Shown: one piece after another, positions 1 through 11,546 of the stretch
Numbering within the stretch: position 1 is the stretch's first letter
Layout of the letters: each line of letters starts with the position of its first letter
Source: Caenorhabditis elegans
Taxonomy: Eukaryota > Nematoda > Chromadorea > Rhabditida > Rhabditidae
NCBI RefSeq assembly: GCF_000002985.6
Contig: NC_003283.11
Location: 19,035,501 to 19,099,500, forward strand
Reading direction: 5' to 3'
Length of the DNA stretch: 64,000 bases
Notes under the pieces: generated by a model
What the model saw: the letters and a program-made list of their open reading frames with translations, nothing else
The model's database searches: none
What the model was told of the DNA's origin: nothing
Made by a program: the position numbers and the translations under genes

Positions 1-59
1 ATTATACATTTTTTGAAGCTCTCAGCAAGCTGAGTTCAAAAATGTTAGGTTCACAGATT

Positions 60-240
60 TTGACACAAAAATCGCAAAGTTACAGTGATATCGATAATTG
101 CGCCAAGTCACCGAAAATGCGCCAATGCACCGAAAAAGCGCCAAAGTCGAGTTTATACTTATTTTAAAGCTCTCAGCAAGCTGAGTTCAAAAATGTATGT
201 AAAATATGCTTAAAATTGCAGTAAAACATATTTTATTCAA
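60..240. repeat. GCGCCAAGNCACCGAAAA-type dispersed repeat
   Basis: Contains repeated GCGCCAAxxCACCGAAAA units followed by a CTTATTTnAAAGCTCTC tail. The same family recurs at 32040-33100, 37985-38500, 41735-42600 and 43480-44345. Here it lies just downstream of the first protease gene. Confidence 0.7.
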
Positions 241-252
241 GAAAATAACATT

Positions 253-1818
253 TTAGAAGCTGTGATGAGCATTTGCAAATCCGATTCTAGCATTTCCAAT
301 GTCATAAATATTACAATATTGCCGAATAAAAACGTCTCCCAAAATCCATGAAGGACCGAATCCGGAAGCCATCAGTGGTGAAATTGCGAGAGCACATTTT
401 CCTTCATCAAGTCCAATATCAAGAATATATTCGACAGATTTTACAGGAAATAGGGCTCCCCCGATGGTAAAAACCAGGTCAGGTTGTGTTTTCATGGTGG
501 AGCATTTGACGGTGTAGATTTCATTCATTTCATCCCACGTGGCATGTGTCTGGGTAGCAATGTCGTTTATCATGGCATATGGTGCACTGATCCAGGAGGA
601 ACCCGTGTCGGAAATTACCTAGAATTTAGAATTTTTTATTGATTTTCTAAAAAAAAATTGATTTTTCAAAATTATTAATTCTCTAAATAATTATCGATTT
701 TTTACCAGACATTTGCGATTTTTTCCGATTATATCGGGGCTTATCGATTTTTTTCAAAATTATCGATTTTTAAAAAAAATTATTTGAAGAAAATTGGAAA
801 TTGATCATTTTCTAAAAATTTATTGATTTTCTGCCAAAAAAAATCGATTTATTCAGAAAATAATTGGGGTTTCGGAATTTATCGAACTTAATGGAAATTT
901 TAGTTTAATTTTTTTTAAACTATCGATTTTTTTTCCAAAAATTAAAAAAAAATCGATTTTTTAAGGGAAATTATGATGTACACGAAAATTATTGATTTTT
1001 TTACTTACCTGATTGTACCCATACTGACTATAAGTCCCAACCGCAAACCCATCCATCTTAAACTGCCAATACGTCTTCGCAGTCAGCGGAACATAAGTGA
1101 CCCCAGCATCACAGTTCTTCGTATCAATTCCCCCGTAGGTAATCATCCCAGCCGATCCTCCATGTGATGCCTGAATCTTCCGATCCAACCAGACACTGAA
1201 CACCGGAACGTCAAGCTGGGAGATCAGGTTCTGCATTGGCGGGGTGATTTGATCTACGGCTAGGGCTGGCCATGCAAGCCCAAATATCCCATCCATCGGC
1301 TGAACTGCAAAGTCCACATCAAGCTTGTTAGCAATTCCGAGCTCTTGTTTCCGGATTGTAAGCCCCCCGCCAAGCCCGACAGTGTCTGTACCCAGGTACC
1401 CACTGCACAATCCTTTGCCGTATTGGATAGAAAACTTTCGATTTTCTCTAGAAAAGCTTGAAGATTTCGAGGTATCAAACTTCTGTCGGGTGTAGTTGGA
1501 TCCGATCCATCCGTTACAAAACATGTTATCACAGGATGCATCGATGACCCACATGTTGGCAGATCCAGTGTCAAGGACCAGGCTGACAGGTTGCGGAGGG
1601 GTCCCCACAGTGAAGTTACCGAGGTATACTTCATCGGAATAGTCGGATATTGGTTGGGATATTGTGTTAAGTCGGGCAGCATGCTGAGTAATCAGGAATT
1701 CTTGGTATTTTCCGGCTCGGATGAGCTTGGCACGGAGGGAGCCGGTGCTTTTGGTGGGGAGCTGGAAGACCGCTGCAGAGCAGAAAGGAGCTAGGAAAAG
1801 TAGGAAGATGAGATGCAT
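253..1818 (-). CDS. Aspartyl protease (cathepsin D/nemepsin family), copy 1 of cluster
   Basis: Two exons: 1009-1818 (270 codons) and 253-618 (366 nt including TAA); predicted 391 aa. The ATG at 1818 was chosen because a splice acceptor (TTCCAG) lies 2 nt upstream; the open frame further upstream is only repeat sequence. Residues 1-15 form a hydrophobic signal peptide ending CSAA, then a propeptide. The first catalytic motif is DTGSAN (Asp83), the flap is QYGKG, and the second catalytic motif is SDTGSS (Asp274) at the very start of exon 2. Both Asp are present, so an active secreted or lysosomal protease is inferred. The intron (619-1008) is phase 0 with GTAAGT donor and TTCTAG acceptor. AATAAA lies at 232-237. 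Sister genes at 3558-7105 and 7715-9353 have the same exon structure. Gene number unknown to me. Confidence 0.9.
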
Positions 1819-1854
1819 ATCTGGAAGAAAGATAATCGATGCACCATGTTGAAA

Positions 1855-2650
1855 AAAACAGAGTTTTGGCGGGAAATTCAAATTTTCTGAGAAAAAAATT
1901 TTTGCGGGAAATTCCAATTCTGGAAAAAAAATTTTGGCGGGAAATTCGAATTTTCTGAGAAAAATTTTTTGGCGGTAAATTGAAATTTTTTGAGAAAAAT
2001 TTTTTGGCGGGAAATTCAAGTTTTCTGGGAAACATTTTTTGGCGGGAAATTCAAATTTTCCAAAAAAAAGTTTGCTGAAAATTCAAATTTTCTAAGAGTA
2101 GTTTTTTTGGCGGGAAATTCGAATTTTCTGAGAAACATTTTTTTGGCGGTAAATTGAAATTTTTTGAGAAAAATTTTATGGCGGGAAATTCAAGTTTTCT
2201 GGAAACATTTTTTGGCGGGAAATTCGAATTTTCTGAGAAACATTTTTTGGCGGTAAATTGAAATTTTTTGAGAAAAATTTTTTGGCGGGAAATTCAAGTT
2301 TTCTGGGAAACATTTTTTGGCGGTAAATTGAAATTTTTTGAGAAAAATTTTTTGGCGGGAAATTCAAGTTTTCTGGGAAACATTTTTTGGCGGGAAATTT
2401 AATTTTTCTTAAAAAATTGGCGGGAAATTCAAATGTTCTGATAAAACATTTATGGCGGGAAAATAAAAAATTTTTGAGGAAATTTTTTTGGCGGGAAATT
2501 AAAATTTTCAAAAAAAAAATTTTGCAGAAAATTTGAATTTTCTGAGAAAAAAAAATTTCGGTGGGAAATTCACATTTTGTGAGAAATGTTTTTAGCGGGA
2601 AATTAAAAATTTTTGAGAACTTTTTTTGGCGGAAATTCAAAAAACCTTCA
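1855..2650 (-). repeat. Tandem array of E2F-like 30-35 bp repeat (array 1)
   Basis: About 24 imperfect units of the form TTTTGGCGGGAAATTC + AAATTTTCTGAGAAAA. The core TTTGGCGGGAAA matches the textbook E2F consensus. The array sits between the presumed promoter and the start codon of the 253-1818 protease. The open frame across it is a by-product of the repeat. Confidence 0.85.
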
Positions 2651-2851
2651 AGAAACTCCAAGAAAATTCAGCAAAACTCTTGAATGACCTGAACCTTTTG
2701 AAAACCCTGCGAAAATTCTGGAATTATAGAACTTTCTGTAAAATTCGAAAAAAATTTTGGTTGAAATTGATAAAAATAGCTAACTATAAGAATTAGCTCA
2801 AACAAAAACTTTTAAAAAACTAATGATCGACTCAAAATTACAGCTTCTTCC

Positions 2852-2891
2852 CTTTTATATCAATAGTCCAATTCCGCTAATACCCTTATCA
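2852..2891 (-). promoter_or_regulatory. TATA box and GATA site for the 253-1818 protease
   Basis: On the minus strand TATAAAAG lies at 2852-2859 and TGATAAG at 2885-2891, the arrangement expected of an intestinal gene bound by ELT-2-type GATA factors. The distance to the ATG (about 1 kb) is filled by a repeat array, and the acceptor next to the ATG implies that this stretch is removed as an outron or 5'UTR intron. Promoter use is inferred. Confidence 0.45.
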
Positions 2892-3530
<639 letters not shown>

Positions 3531-3557
3531 TACAACTTTATTCCACAAAACAACACT

Positions 3558-6500
3558 TTAGAAACTATGATGAGCATTTGCAAATCCAATTCTAGCATTT
3601 CCAATGTCATATACATTACAAAACTGTCGAATGAACACGTGCCCAAGCACATATGACGGTCCAAATCCTGTATTAGAGTATGATAACATTGCAAGAACAC
3701 ATCTCCCATTTCCAAGTCCCAAGTCAAGAATATACTCGATAGACTTCACAGGGTACTGCATTCCACCGATAGTGAATACAAGATCAGGCTGAGTTTGCAT
3801 AGTGGAGCAGTCGAGTGTGTAGATCTCATAGTTCCAGTCATAGGTGGCCTTGGTTTGTTGGACTATTGCATTGAGGACTGGATTTGGGAGACCAAGCCAG
3901 GCGGATCCGGTGTCAGAGATTGCCTGGAAACAGAAAAGTACAGTTTAGAACAGGCAAATAAGGGAAGAAATACAGAGCAAAGCAGAAGGCCTGTAAGTTG
4001 TAATGTCCCAAGTTACCGATATAGGTATAGATAAATATTACTAAAAATCGATGCATCATGTTTAAAAACGGAGAAAATATTTGGCGGAAAATTCAAATTT
4101 TCTGAGAAAAAACTTTGGCGGAAATTCAAATTTTTTGAAAATATTTTTGGCGGGAAATTCAAATTTTCTGAGAAAAAAATATTTGGCGGAAAATTCACAT
4201 TATCTGGGGAAAATTTTTTTGGCGGAAAATTCAAATTTTCTAAGAAAAAATATTTGGCGGGAAATTCAAATTTTCTGAGAAAAAATATTTGGCGGGAAGA
4301 TCAAATTTTTTGAAAATCTTTTTGGCGGAAAATTCAAATTTTCTGAGAAAAAATATTCGGCGGAAAATTCAAATTTTCTGAAAAAAAATATTTGGCGGAA
4401 AATTAACATTTTCTGAAAAAAAATTTTGGCGAGAAACTCAAATTTTTTGAAAATCTTTTTGGCGGAAAATTCAAATTTGCTGAGAAAAACTATTCGGCGG
4501 AAAATTCAAATTTTCTGAGAAAAAATATTTGGCGGGAAGATCAAATTTTTTGAAAATCTTTTTGGCGGAAAATTCAAATTTTCTGAGAAAAAATATTCGG
4601 CGGAAAATTCAAATTTTCTGAAAAAAAATATTTGGCGGAAAATTTGAACTTTCTAAGAACATTTTTTGGCGGGAAATTCAAATTTTCTGAGAAAAAACTG
4701 TGGCGAAAAATTCAAATTTTCTGAGAAAAAATATTCGGCGGAAAATTCAAATTTTTAAGAAAAAACACTTCGGCGGAAAATTCAAATTTTCTGAAAAAAA
4801 ATATTTGGCGGAAAATTAACATTTTCTGAAAAAAAATTTTGGCGAGAAACTCAAATTTTTTGAAAATCTTTTTGGCGGAAAATTCAAATTTGCTGAGAAA
4901 AACTATTCGGCGGAAAATTCAAATTTTCTGAGAAAAAATATTTGGCGGGAAGATCAAATTTTTTGAAAATCTTTTTGGCGGAAAATTCAAATTTTCTGAA
5001 AAAAAATATTTGGCGGAAAATTTGAACTTTCTAAGAACATTTTTTGGCGGGAAATTCAAATTTTCTGAGAAAAAACTGTGGCGAAAAATTCAAATTTTCT
5101 GAGAAAAAATATTCGGCGGAAAATTCAAATTTTTAAGAAAAAACACTTTGGCGGAAAACTCAAATTTTCTGAGAAAAAAATTTTGGCGGAAAATTTTTGG
5201 CGGAAAATTCAAACTTTTTTTGGGAAAAAAATTTTGGCGGAAAATTCAAATTTTCTGAAAAAAAGTGTCCAAATGTCTTCCCGCTAGATCACCGAATGTA
5301 CAAAGTATAGCTGGGTAGTAGAAAAATGCCTATCTATAGTGCGATCTATGTCTGTTTCTTGGTACATACAGTGTATTTGTTTTTCCACTTCTACGACTTT
5401 GTAGCAGTTTCTTCGATATTCGCGTAGATCACAATTAATTTGTAAAAAACAACAGAAACTCAAAATAGGAGATGAATATTATGTGATCTACATGTTATCT
5501 ACGAGCATTTTACACAGAACATGCTTGGCGAATCGCCGCAACTTATCTACCAACTCTAGCAATGAGGTCAGAGCTACTAGAAAAAAACGTTACATTTTTG
5601 AATTTTTATTCTTACAAGGGAAGTCGATGATGAAATAGTATTTTTTCGATAAAAGAGTGATAATAATGATGCCTCCAAAAAATTTAGCTGCCCCGGTCCA
5701 GGTTTAGCAAAGTTATGACGTTTGGAAAGTGCCGAAAAAAATTCCTTGACCAAAAACCCTAGCAAAAAAAACGTTCAAATTTTCAAAGAAAAAATTTTCT
5801 AAAAATTGAATAAAACTGTTTTAACTTATCCAAAAATGTGAAAAACATATATCATACACGTTTTTTCTCACCACGGACAAAAAACCACATTGCTTGATCT
5901 ACATATCTTGAGTAAAGTTCCAAAAAGTACATTTTCTTTGTGGGTTTTCTTGAGAGTTATGAGTTAAAAAATGCATGGCATATGTTTTTCACTGTTTTGA
6001 ATCATTTACAAACATGGTTTCCTCATTTTAGAAAAAAAAAATTTTGTTGAAAATTTTGAAATTTTGTAAAAAGGTGTTGTAGTCACTTCCAAAACGTCAT
6101 AACTTTGCTGAACCAGCTATGAGAACTTAGTCTACACATTAATGTAATATCATTATTACTAATTACTATTACTATGCACTATTATAGTATCTATTATGTA
6201 TGTACTGCAACAAAGAAATATTCCGACGCACCATGAAACCATAAAACTTGACAATTCAAAATTTCCGATAAAAACCCCCTCACCTGCTCCTGCTTCATCA
6301 TTGCATAATTTCCAATCGCCACCCCATCCATCGGAAATTGCCAATACGTCTTTGAGCTCAACGCGACATAGTTCACCTGAGCATCACAATTCTTTGTGTC
6401 CACAGCACCATATGTAATGAGTCCTCCGGTGCCACCCTGGGAGACTTGAAGCTTTCTATCCACCCAGATACTGAAGAGAGGGGCGTCTAGCTGCTTCTGG

Positions 6501-7105
6501 GAGATCAAGTTCTGCATTGGAGGGGTTACTTGATCTACAGAGATTGCTGGCCATCCGAGCCCAAAGATACCGTCCATTGGCTCACTTCCTAAGACTGAAC
6601 CGAGATTTGTTGCAACTCCGAATTCTTGAGCCTTAACCGTTAGTCCCCCGAGTTGCAAGACATCAGTTCCCAGGTACCCACTGCTAGTTCCAGAGCCATA
6701 CTGAATAGAGAATCTGCGGGTACCCTTCACAAATGTCGAAGACTTGTTCGGATTAAACTTCTGCTTAGTATACCCCGAACCTGGATTCCCATTGCACGCC
6801 TGTGAATTGCATGCAGCATCGATGACCCACAAGTTGGCGGATGCAGTGTCCAAAACTACACTAGCAGGTTGTGGCGGGGTCCCGACAGTGATGTTCGCGA
6901 GATACATGTCGTCATAGTAATCGATGAGTGGCTGGGATCCGGTGTTGAGCTGCTGGAGCCGAGCAGCATGCTGGGAAGCCAGGAATTCTTGGTATTTTCC
7001 AGCTTGGATGAGCTTGGCACGAAGGGAGCCGGTGCTTTTGGTAGGGAGCTGGAGTACTGCAGCAGAGCAGAAGGGCACTAGGAAGAGCAGGAAGACAAGG
7101 CGCAT
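3558..7105 (-). CDS. Aspartyl protease (cathepsin D/nemepsin family), copy 2, DTA variant
   Basis: Two exons: 6284-7105 (274 codons) and 3558-3923 (366 nt with TAA); predicted 395 aa. The 2.36-kb intron (3924-6283; GTGAGG donor, TTCCAG acceptor, phase 0) holds a repeat array and a palindromic element; no other first or last exon lies between, so the pairing is secure by elimination. A signal peptide (to CSAA) and propeptide precede the first active-site motif, which reads DTASAN (Asp86, Ala88) instead of DTGSAN; the second is SDTGSA (Asp278). The glycine-to-alanine change at the first site is unusual and may lower activity. The acceptor is 2 nt before the ATG. AATAAA at 3537-3542. The last exon and 3'UTR are nearly the same as those of the next gene, showing recent tandem duplication. 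Confidence 0.85.
4075..5272 (+). repeat. E2F-like repeat array (array 2) inside the copy-2 intron
   Basis: About 35 units of TTTTTGGCGGAAAATTC/AAATTTTCTGAGAAAAA, many with GGCGGAAAA rather than GGCGGGAAA. Blocks of several units repeat as higher-order copies (for example 4430-4660 and 4850-5050), indicating duplication by unequal exchange. The plus-strand reading here is the same strand sense as array 1 read on the plus strand. Confidence 0.85.
5614..6120. mobile_element. Palindromic MITE-like element, truncated copy
   Basis: Begins ACAAGGGAAGTCGATG and contains AGCAAAGTTATGACGTTT near the left and its reverse complement near the right end (about 6085-6115). Most of it is also found at 13284-13867, where both ends are intact. 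No coding content. It lies in the intron of copy 2. Confidence 0.6.
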
Positions 7106-7202
7106 GTCTGGAAAAAGTTGAAGTTACAGAGTGAGCAAGTAGAAAAAGTAGGGAAAAAAAGCCAAACTATAGTCTTCTACAATACTTCTACTTGGCTCAT
7201 TT

Positions 7203-7326
7203 CTTTTATACACCGGTTAACGTCATTTTTACCACCTCTATCACTACCTGAATCACGGTTTTATTTCAAATAACTAACACAATTCGTCATATACCTTGAG
7301 ACCAAGGAGTATGAATTGTTATCAGT
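7203..7326 (-). promoter_or_regulatory. TATA box and GATA site for the 3558-7105 protease
   Basis: Minus-strand TATAAAAG at 7203-7210, about 100 bp from the ATG, and ACTGATAAC at 7318-7326, a good intestinal GATA-type site. Inferred from motif and position. Confidence 0.5.
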
Positions 7327-7680
7327 GATATTCGAGTGCAAATTGTGGAGAAGATTCTCACGTCCCTATGAGACTGATTCATTTGTGTTTTGTTTGCTCG
7401 CAGTGTTTTAGTCTGTATGAAAGGTTCATTGAATTTTGTCTAAAAAATGACAAATTAATTACTAATGAGATGTATTTTATGATTATTTCTAATAAGTACC
7501 TTTACTTGACAGGTTCCTTTCTGTGAACTTCAATCAAAGTAAATTTAACTTTATGCCTAGATTTTCCGGTCACTATGTCACCATGAAAAGCCTAAAAGAC
7601 AATACACATTTACTTGAAAATCGACGGGGTGAATAAATTTCAGAAGCTTGAGCTGAGCAGAGAACGTGAAAACATAACAA
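7327..7680. other. Intergenic spacer, nothing recognised
   Basis: Spacer between copy 2 promoter and the copy 3 polyadenylation signal (AATAAA at 7694-7699, minus). I see no ORF with splice sites, RNA gene or ordered repeat here. Confidence 0.5.
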
Positions 7681-7714
7681 TTTCGGATACAACTTTATTC
7701 CACAAAACAACACT

Positions 7715-8095
7715 TTAGAAACTATGATGAGCAATCGCGAATCCAATTCTCGCATTTCCAACGTCAAATATATTACAATACTGTCTCAGGAACACATTTC
7801 CAAACCCAAACGACGGCCCGAATCCTGTACTGGAGTCTGTGAACATTGCAAGAACACATCTCCCATTGCCAAGTCCCAAGTCAAGAATATACTCGACAGA
7901 CTTCACAGGGTACTGCATTCCACCGATAGTGAATACAAGGTCAGGTTGGGTTTGCATAGTGGAGCAGTCGAGTGTGTAGAACTCATTGGTCCAGTCATAG
8001 GTGGCCTTGGTTTGTTGGATAACTGCATTGAGGACGGCCAGAGGGAGTCGGAGCCCAAAGTCTCCGGAGTCGGAGATTGCCTGGAAACGTGCACA

Positions 8096-8134
<39 letters not shown>

Positions 8135-9353
8135 GGGCCTTAACTTATTCATGTCTATTCACTATTTATTTATTTTTGATCACGATTTCAATCGTAATAA
8201 ATACAATACAATACAATACAATATCTATATCTATGTTCATATCTATATCTATATTTATATTTATATTTATATCAATATGTGTATTTATATGCATATGTAT
8301 ATGATGACATCAAGAAATTTATAGAATCATGATGAGATTTTATACTTGTCTAAAGTTTTCTATCGTTTTATAAGACTCATGTGAAGACCAGAATGTACAA
8401 AGTTTGTTAATTTTGAACCTAATCAGTCAAAGAACCGTGAACCGTTACGAATCTTTTTCTCGGGATTTGTTAGTAGCAATACTAACAAGCTTAAAAGTAG
8501 TAAGATAACTTTATATCTACAGAACTTCCAGTCAAAAATCCCTCACCTGATCCTTCTTCATCGACGTATAACTCCCAATCGCCACTCCATCCAACGGGAA
8601 TTGCCAGAAAGTCTTTGAGCTCAAAGCGACATAGTTCACCTGAGCATCACAATTCTTTGTATCAATTGCTCCAAATGTGATAAGCCCTCCTGATCCTCCC
8701 TGTGAGCCTTGAAGCACTCGATCAAGCCATAGCGTGAAGATCGGGGCGTCTAGCTGAGGCATCAGGTTCTGCATTGGCGGGGTGATTTGATCTACGGCCA
8801 CTGGTGGCCAAGCAAGCCCAAGTACCCCATCCAACGGGAAATGTCCCATTTGATCACTGATTTGCGTGGTGACTGCAAATTCTTGATTCTTTACAGTGAG
8901 CCCTCCAAGTTGCAGGACATCAGTTCCCAGGTACCCACTGCAAGCTCCAGTAGGGTAATTGATAAAGAACTTGCGATTCAAATCTACAAAACTCGAAGAC
9001 TTATTCGAATAGAATTTCAGCTTGGTATGCCCAGAATCTGGGAATCCATTGCATGCCGGCGAGGTGCATCCAGCACCGACGACCCAGAAATTGGCAGATC
9101 CGGTGCCCATAACAACACTGGCAGATTGCGGTGGGGTCCCGACAGTAATGTTTGCAGTGTATATTTCATCCATATAGTCTGCTAAGGGTAGAGCTCCGCT
9201 GTTAAGCCGGGATACATGCTGAGAAGCCAGGAACTCTGGGTATTTTCCAGATTGGATGAGCTTGGCTCGGAGGGAGCCGGTGCTTTTGGTGGGGAGCTGG
9301 AGTACTGCAGCAGAGCAGAAGGTGGCTATGAAAAGTAGGAAGATGAGATGCAT
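7715..9353 (-). CDS. Aspartyl protease homologue, copy 3, first catalytic Asp lost
   Basis: Two exons: 8547-9353 (269 codons) and 7715-8080 (366 nt with TAA); predicted 390 aa, phase-0 intron. The ATG at 9353 follows a TTCTAG acceptor by 2 nt. Signal peptide and propeptide match the neighbours. The first active-site motif is GTGSAN (Gly83 where family members have Asp), the flap is NYPTG rather than QYGSG, and the second motif is SDSG (Asp273) followed by a divergent FGLRLPL stretch. Aspartyl proteases need one Asp from each lobe, so this protein is predicted to be catalytically inactive. The frame is open and splice sites are intact, so it looks like an expressed pseudoenzyme and not a dead gene. 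The intron (8081-8546) carries TATGTA-type microsatellites. Confidence 0.85.
8095..8303. repeat. TATGTA / TATCTA microsatellites in copy-3 intron
   Basis: Two short simple-repeat tracts, about 8095-8135 (ATGTAT units) and 8200-8303 (ATATCT/ATATTT units, with an ATACA run before them). They lie within the intron of the 7715-9353 gene. Confidence 0.75.
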
Positions 9354-9409
9354 ATCTAGAAGAAGAAGAAACTTCGATGCATCATGTTTGACAACGGAGT
9401 TTTGGTTTA

Positions 9410-10130
9410 AAAGCTTTGCCGGGAAATTCAAATTTTGTGAGAAAAATTTTGGCGGGAAACCCAATTTTTATAATAAAAATATTGGCGGAAAACTTAAAAT
9501 TTTTGAGAAAAACTTTGCGGGAAATTCAAATTTTTTGAGAAAAATTTGTTGTGGAAAATTCAAAATTTCGTGAAAAATTTTGGCGGGAAATTCAAATTTT
9601 GGAATGGAACCTTTAGCGGAAATTTAACATTGTTTTCTAGAAAATATGTTGGCGCCAAATTAAAAAATTTTAAATAAAAATTTTGGCGGCAAATTCAAAT
9701 ACTCCGATTAAATTTTTTTGGCGAGAAATTCAAATTTTCTGATAAAATTTTTTTGGCGGGAAAATCAAATTTTTTGTGAAAATATTTTGTCGGGAAATTC
9801 ACATTTTCTGAGAAAAAATTAATTGGCGGAAAATTCAGATGATCTGAAAAAACAATTTTTGGCGGAATTTTAAATAGTTTGTGAAAAAAATTTCGGCAGA
9901 AAATTCAAATTATTTGAAAAAACAATTTTTGGCGGGAATTCAAATTTTCTGAGAATTTTTTTTGGCGGGAATTCAAATTTTCTGAGAATTTTTTTTGGCG
10001 GGAAATTCAAATTTTTTAAAAATAATTCTTACTCGAAATTCAAATTTACTAATTGTGAGATTTTTTGAAAATATTTTCTGGCGGAAAACTCAAATTAAAA
10101 AAAATATTTAGGCGCGAAATTAAAATTTTA
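9410..10130 (+). repeat. E2F-like repeat array (array 3)
   Basis: About 20 degenerate units of TTTTGGCGGGAAATTCAAATT. As in array 1, it lies between the promoter (TATAAAAG at 10151-10158, minus) and the start codon of the protease, in the presumed outron. Confidence 0.8.
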
Positions 10131-10150
10131 TTATATTCCTCAATTCATTT

Positions 10151-10158
10151 CTTTTATA
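10151..10158 (-). promoter_or_regulatory. TATA box for the 7715-9353 protease
   Basis: Minus-strand TATAAAAG, placed relative to the gene as in copy 1 (about 0.8 kb from the ATG, with the repeat array between). Inferred. Confidence 0.4.
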
Positions 10159-10390
10159 CAATGTACACGTGCAAAATGTCATCGTTTTCAATTTTATTAG
10201 AAATAAACCGTCATTTTGTGTAGTAAATAAGAAATGTTATCAATGTTGCTGGAGATCAAAATGTATACAATTCGTGTTTTCCGTGATTTTTCGTGTCTAG
10301 TTAATGGAAATTTTATAGAGTTCTGCGTGGTTTAGACTGTGGCCTGTGTGGTTTGGTCGAACTCCTAAAACTACTTGTAGAGAAGTTAAA

Positions 10391-10838
10391 GGTGAAGTAG
10401 CGCCAGTGAGGAAATTTCTTTAAAACACGCCTATGGTACCACAATGACCAAATATCATGATTAAAAAAATTCAAAAACATTTTCTAAATTTTATATGATT
10501 TTTTTGAAAATTGAAAAAATCTCAGTTTTTGTCTAATTCCAATTTGAATTTCCGCCAATTGGATTTGTTCGATGGAGCGCGCTTGCACGTTTTTAAATTT
10601 ATTTATTTTTATTTTTCTTATTTTCCACCGATTTTTAATGTTTTCGGTGTATTTTTGCCTGAATTTTAAAGAAAAAGTCAAAATAAATGAAAACTCTTGA
10701 GGAAAAACTGAGATTTTTTCGATTTTCAAAAAATCATATAAAATCTAGAAAACTTTTTTGAATTTTTTAATTATGATATTTGGACATTGTGGTACCATAG
10801 GCATGTTTTAAAACAATTTCCCCATTGACGATACTCCT
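10391..10838. mobile_element. Palindromic MITE-like element with GGTGAAGTAGCGCCA ends
   Basis: About 190-bp inverted arms: the left arm runs from GGTGAAGTAGCGCCA through ATGGTACCACAATG and CAAATATCATGATT, and the right arm is its reverse complement, ending near 10838 in a degenerate copy. No ORF of substance. The same terminal motif bounds the element at 16550-16919. Confidence 0.7.
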
Positions 10839-11470
10839 TTTTTAAATAGCTGCTATTTTCGGAGCAAAAATATTACTTTGTATGTACTTGAACAATACTT
10901 GACTGTCAGAAAAAAAATCTCGTACAATTTTTTATCAAATACTTCAGCCAAGACTTATCGGCAATTTGCAACTTTTGCAACGACCAATGAAGATCCGGTA
11001 AGATACTAGAAATTGGCTTCAGAGCATTTGTGATAAAGTTTAAAAAAATTGTGTTTTTAGTGTTGAAGAAAAAAAAGAAGTTTAATCTGGAATATATTTT
11101 TATTGACAGCTAATCTATTACTGGAATTTCAGTCAAATTTTGAAAGGTGAGGATCGAATTAATATATGTATATTATTATTCACAATCAGACATAAATAAA
11201 CACAATGGTAAAGTTTTAAAAATTTTGGGTTTTCAGTTCTTAAGAAAATAATTTTTTTTTTGGAATTTGTGATAAATTTTCATTCAGCTTGCTCTGTTGA
11301 CTGCTCGTAAGCAATTTTTTTCTGTGAAAACCTTTTCAGATGGACTTTCTCTAAATGACATAGGTTCGGATACTACAAAATACCATGTTAATACTTCATG
11401 TCTTTCAATTCGTTGATTGATGCCATTTTTACATCATATTCTCCATTCAGGAATATCTAAAAATCAAAAA
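10839..11470. other. Intergenic spacer, nothing recognised
   Basis: AT-rich sequence upstream of the plus-strand protease gene. No spliced ORF, RNA gene or tandem repeat recognised. Confidence 0.5.
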
Positions 11471-11477
11471 CCCACAT

Positions 11478-11516
11478 ACTGATAACCATGTCCTGCACTT
11501 TGAAAATGTATAAATA
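11478..11516 (+). promoter_or_regulatory. GATA site and TATA box for the 11547 protease
   Basis: ACTGATAA at 11478-11485 and TATAAATA at 11509-11516, with the ATG only about 30 bp after the TATA box and a further TTGATAAC between. The layout resembles a compact gut promoter. Confidence 0.5.
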
Positions 11517-11546
11517 CAATTGATAACACTCACTATTTCCCAAGAC

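Noticed and set aside
2176-2661. 161-codon Lys/Phe-rich frame
   Set aside because: Reads through the E2F-like array; no signal, domain or splice context.
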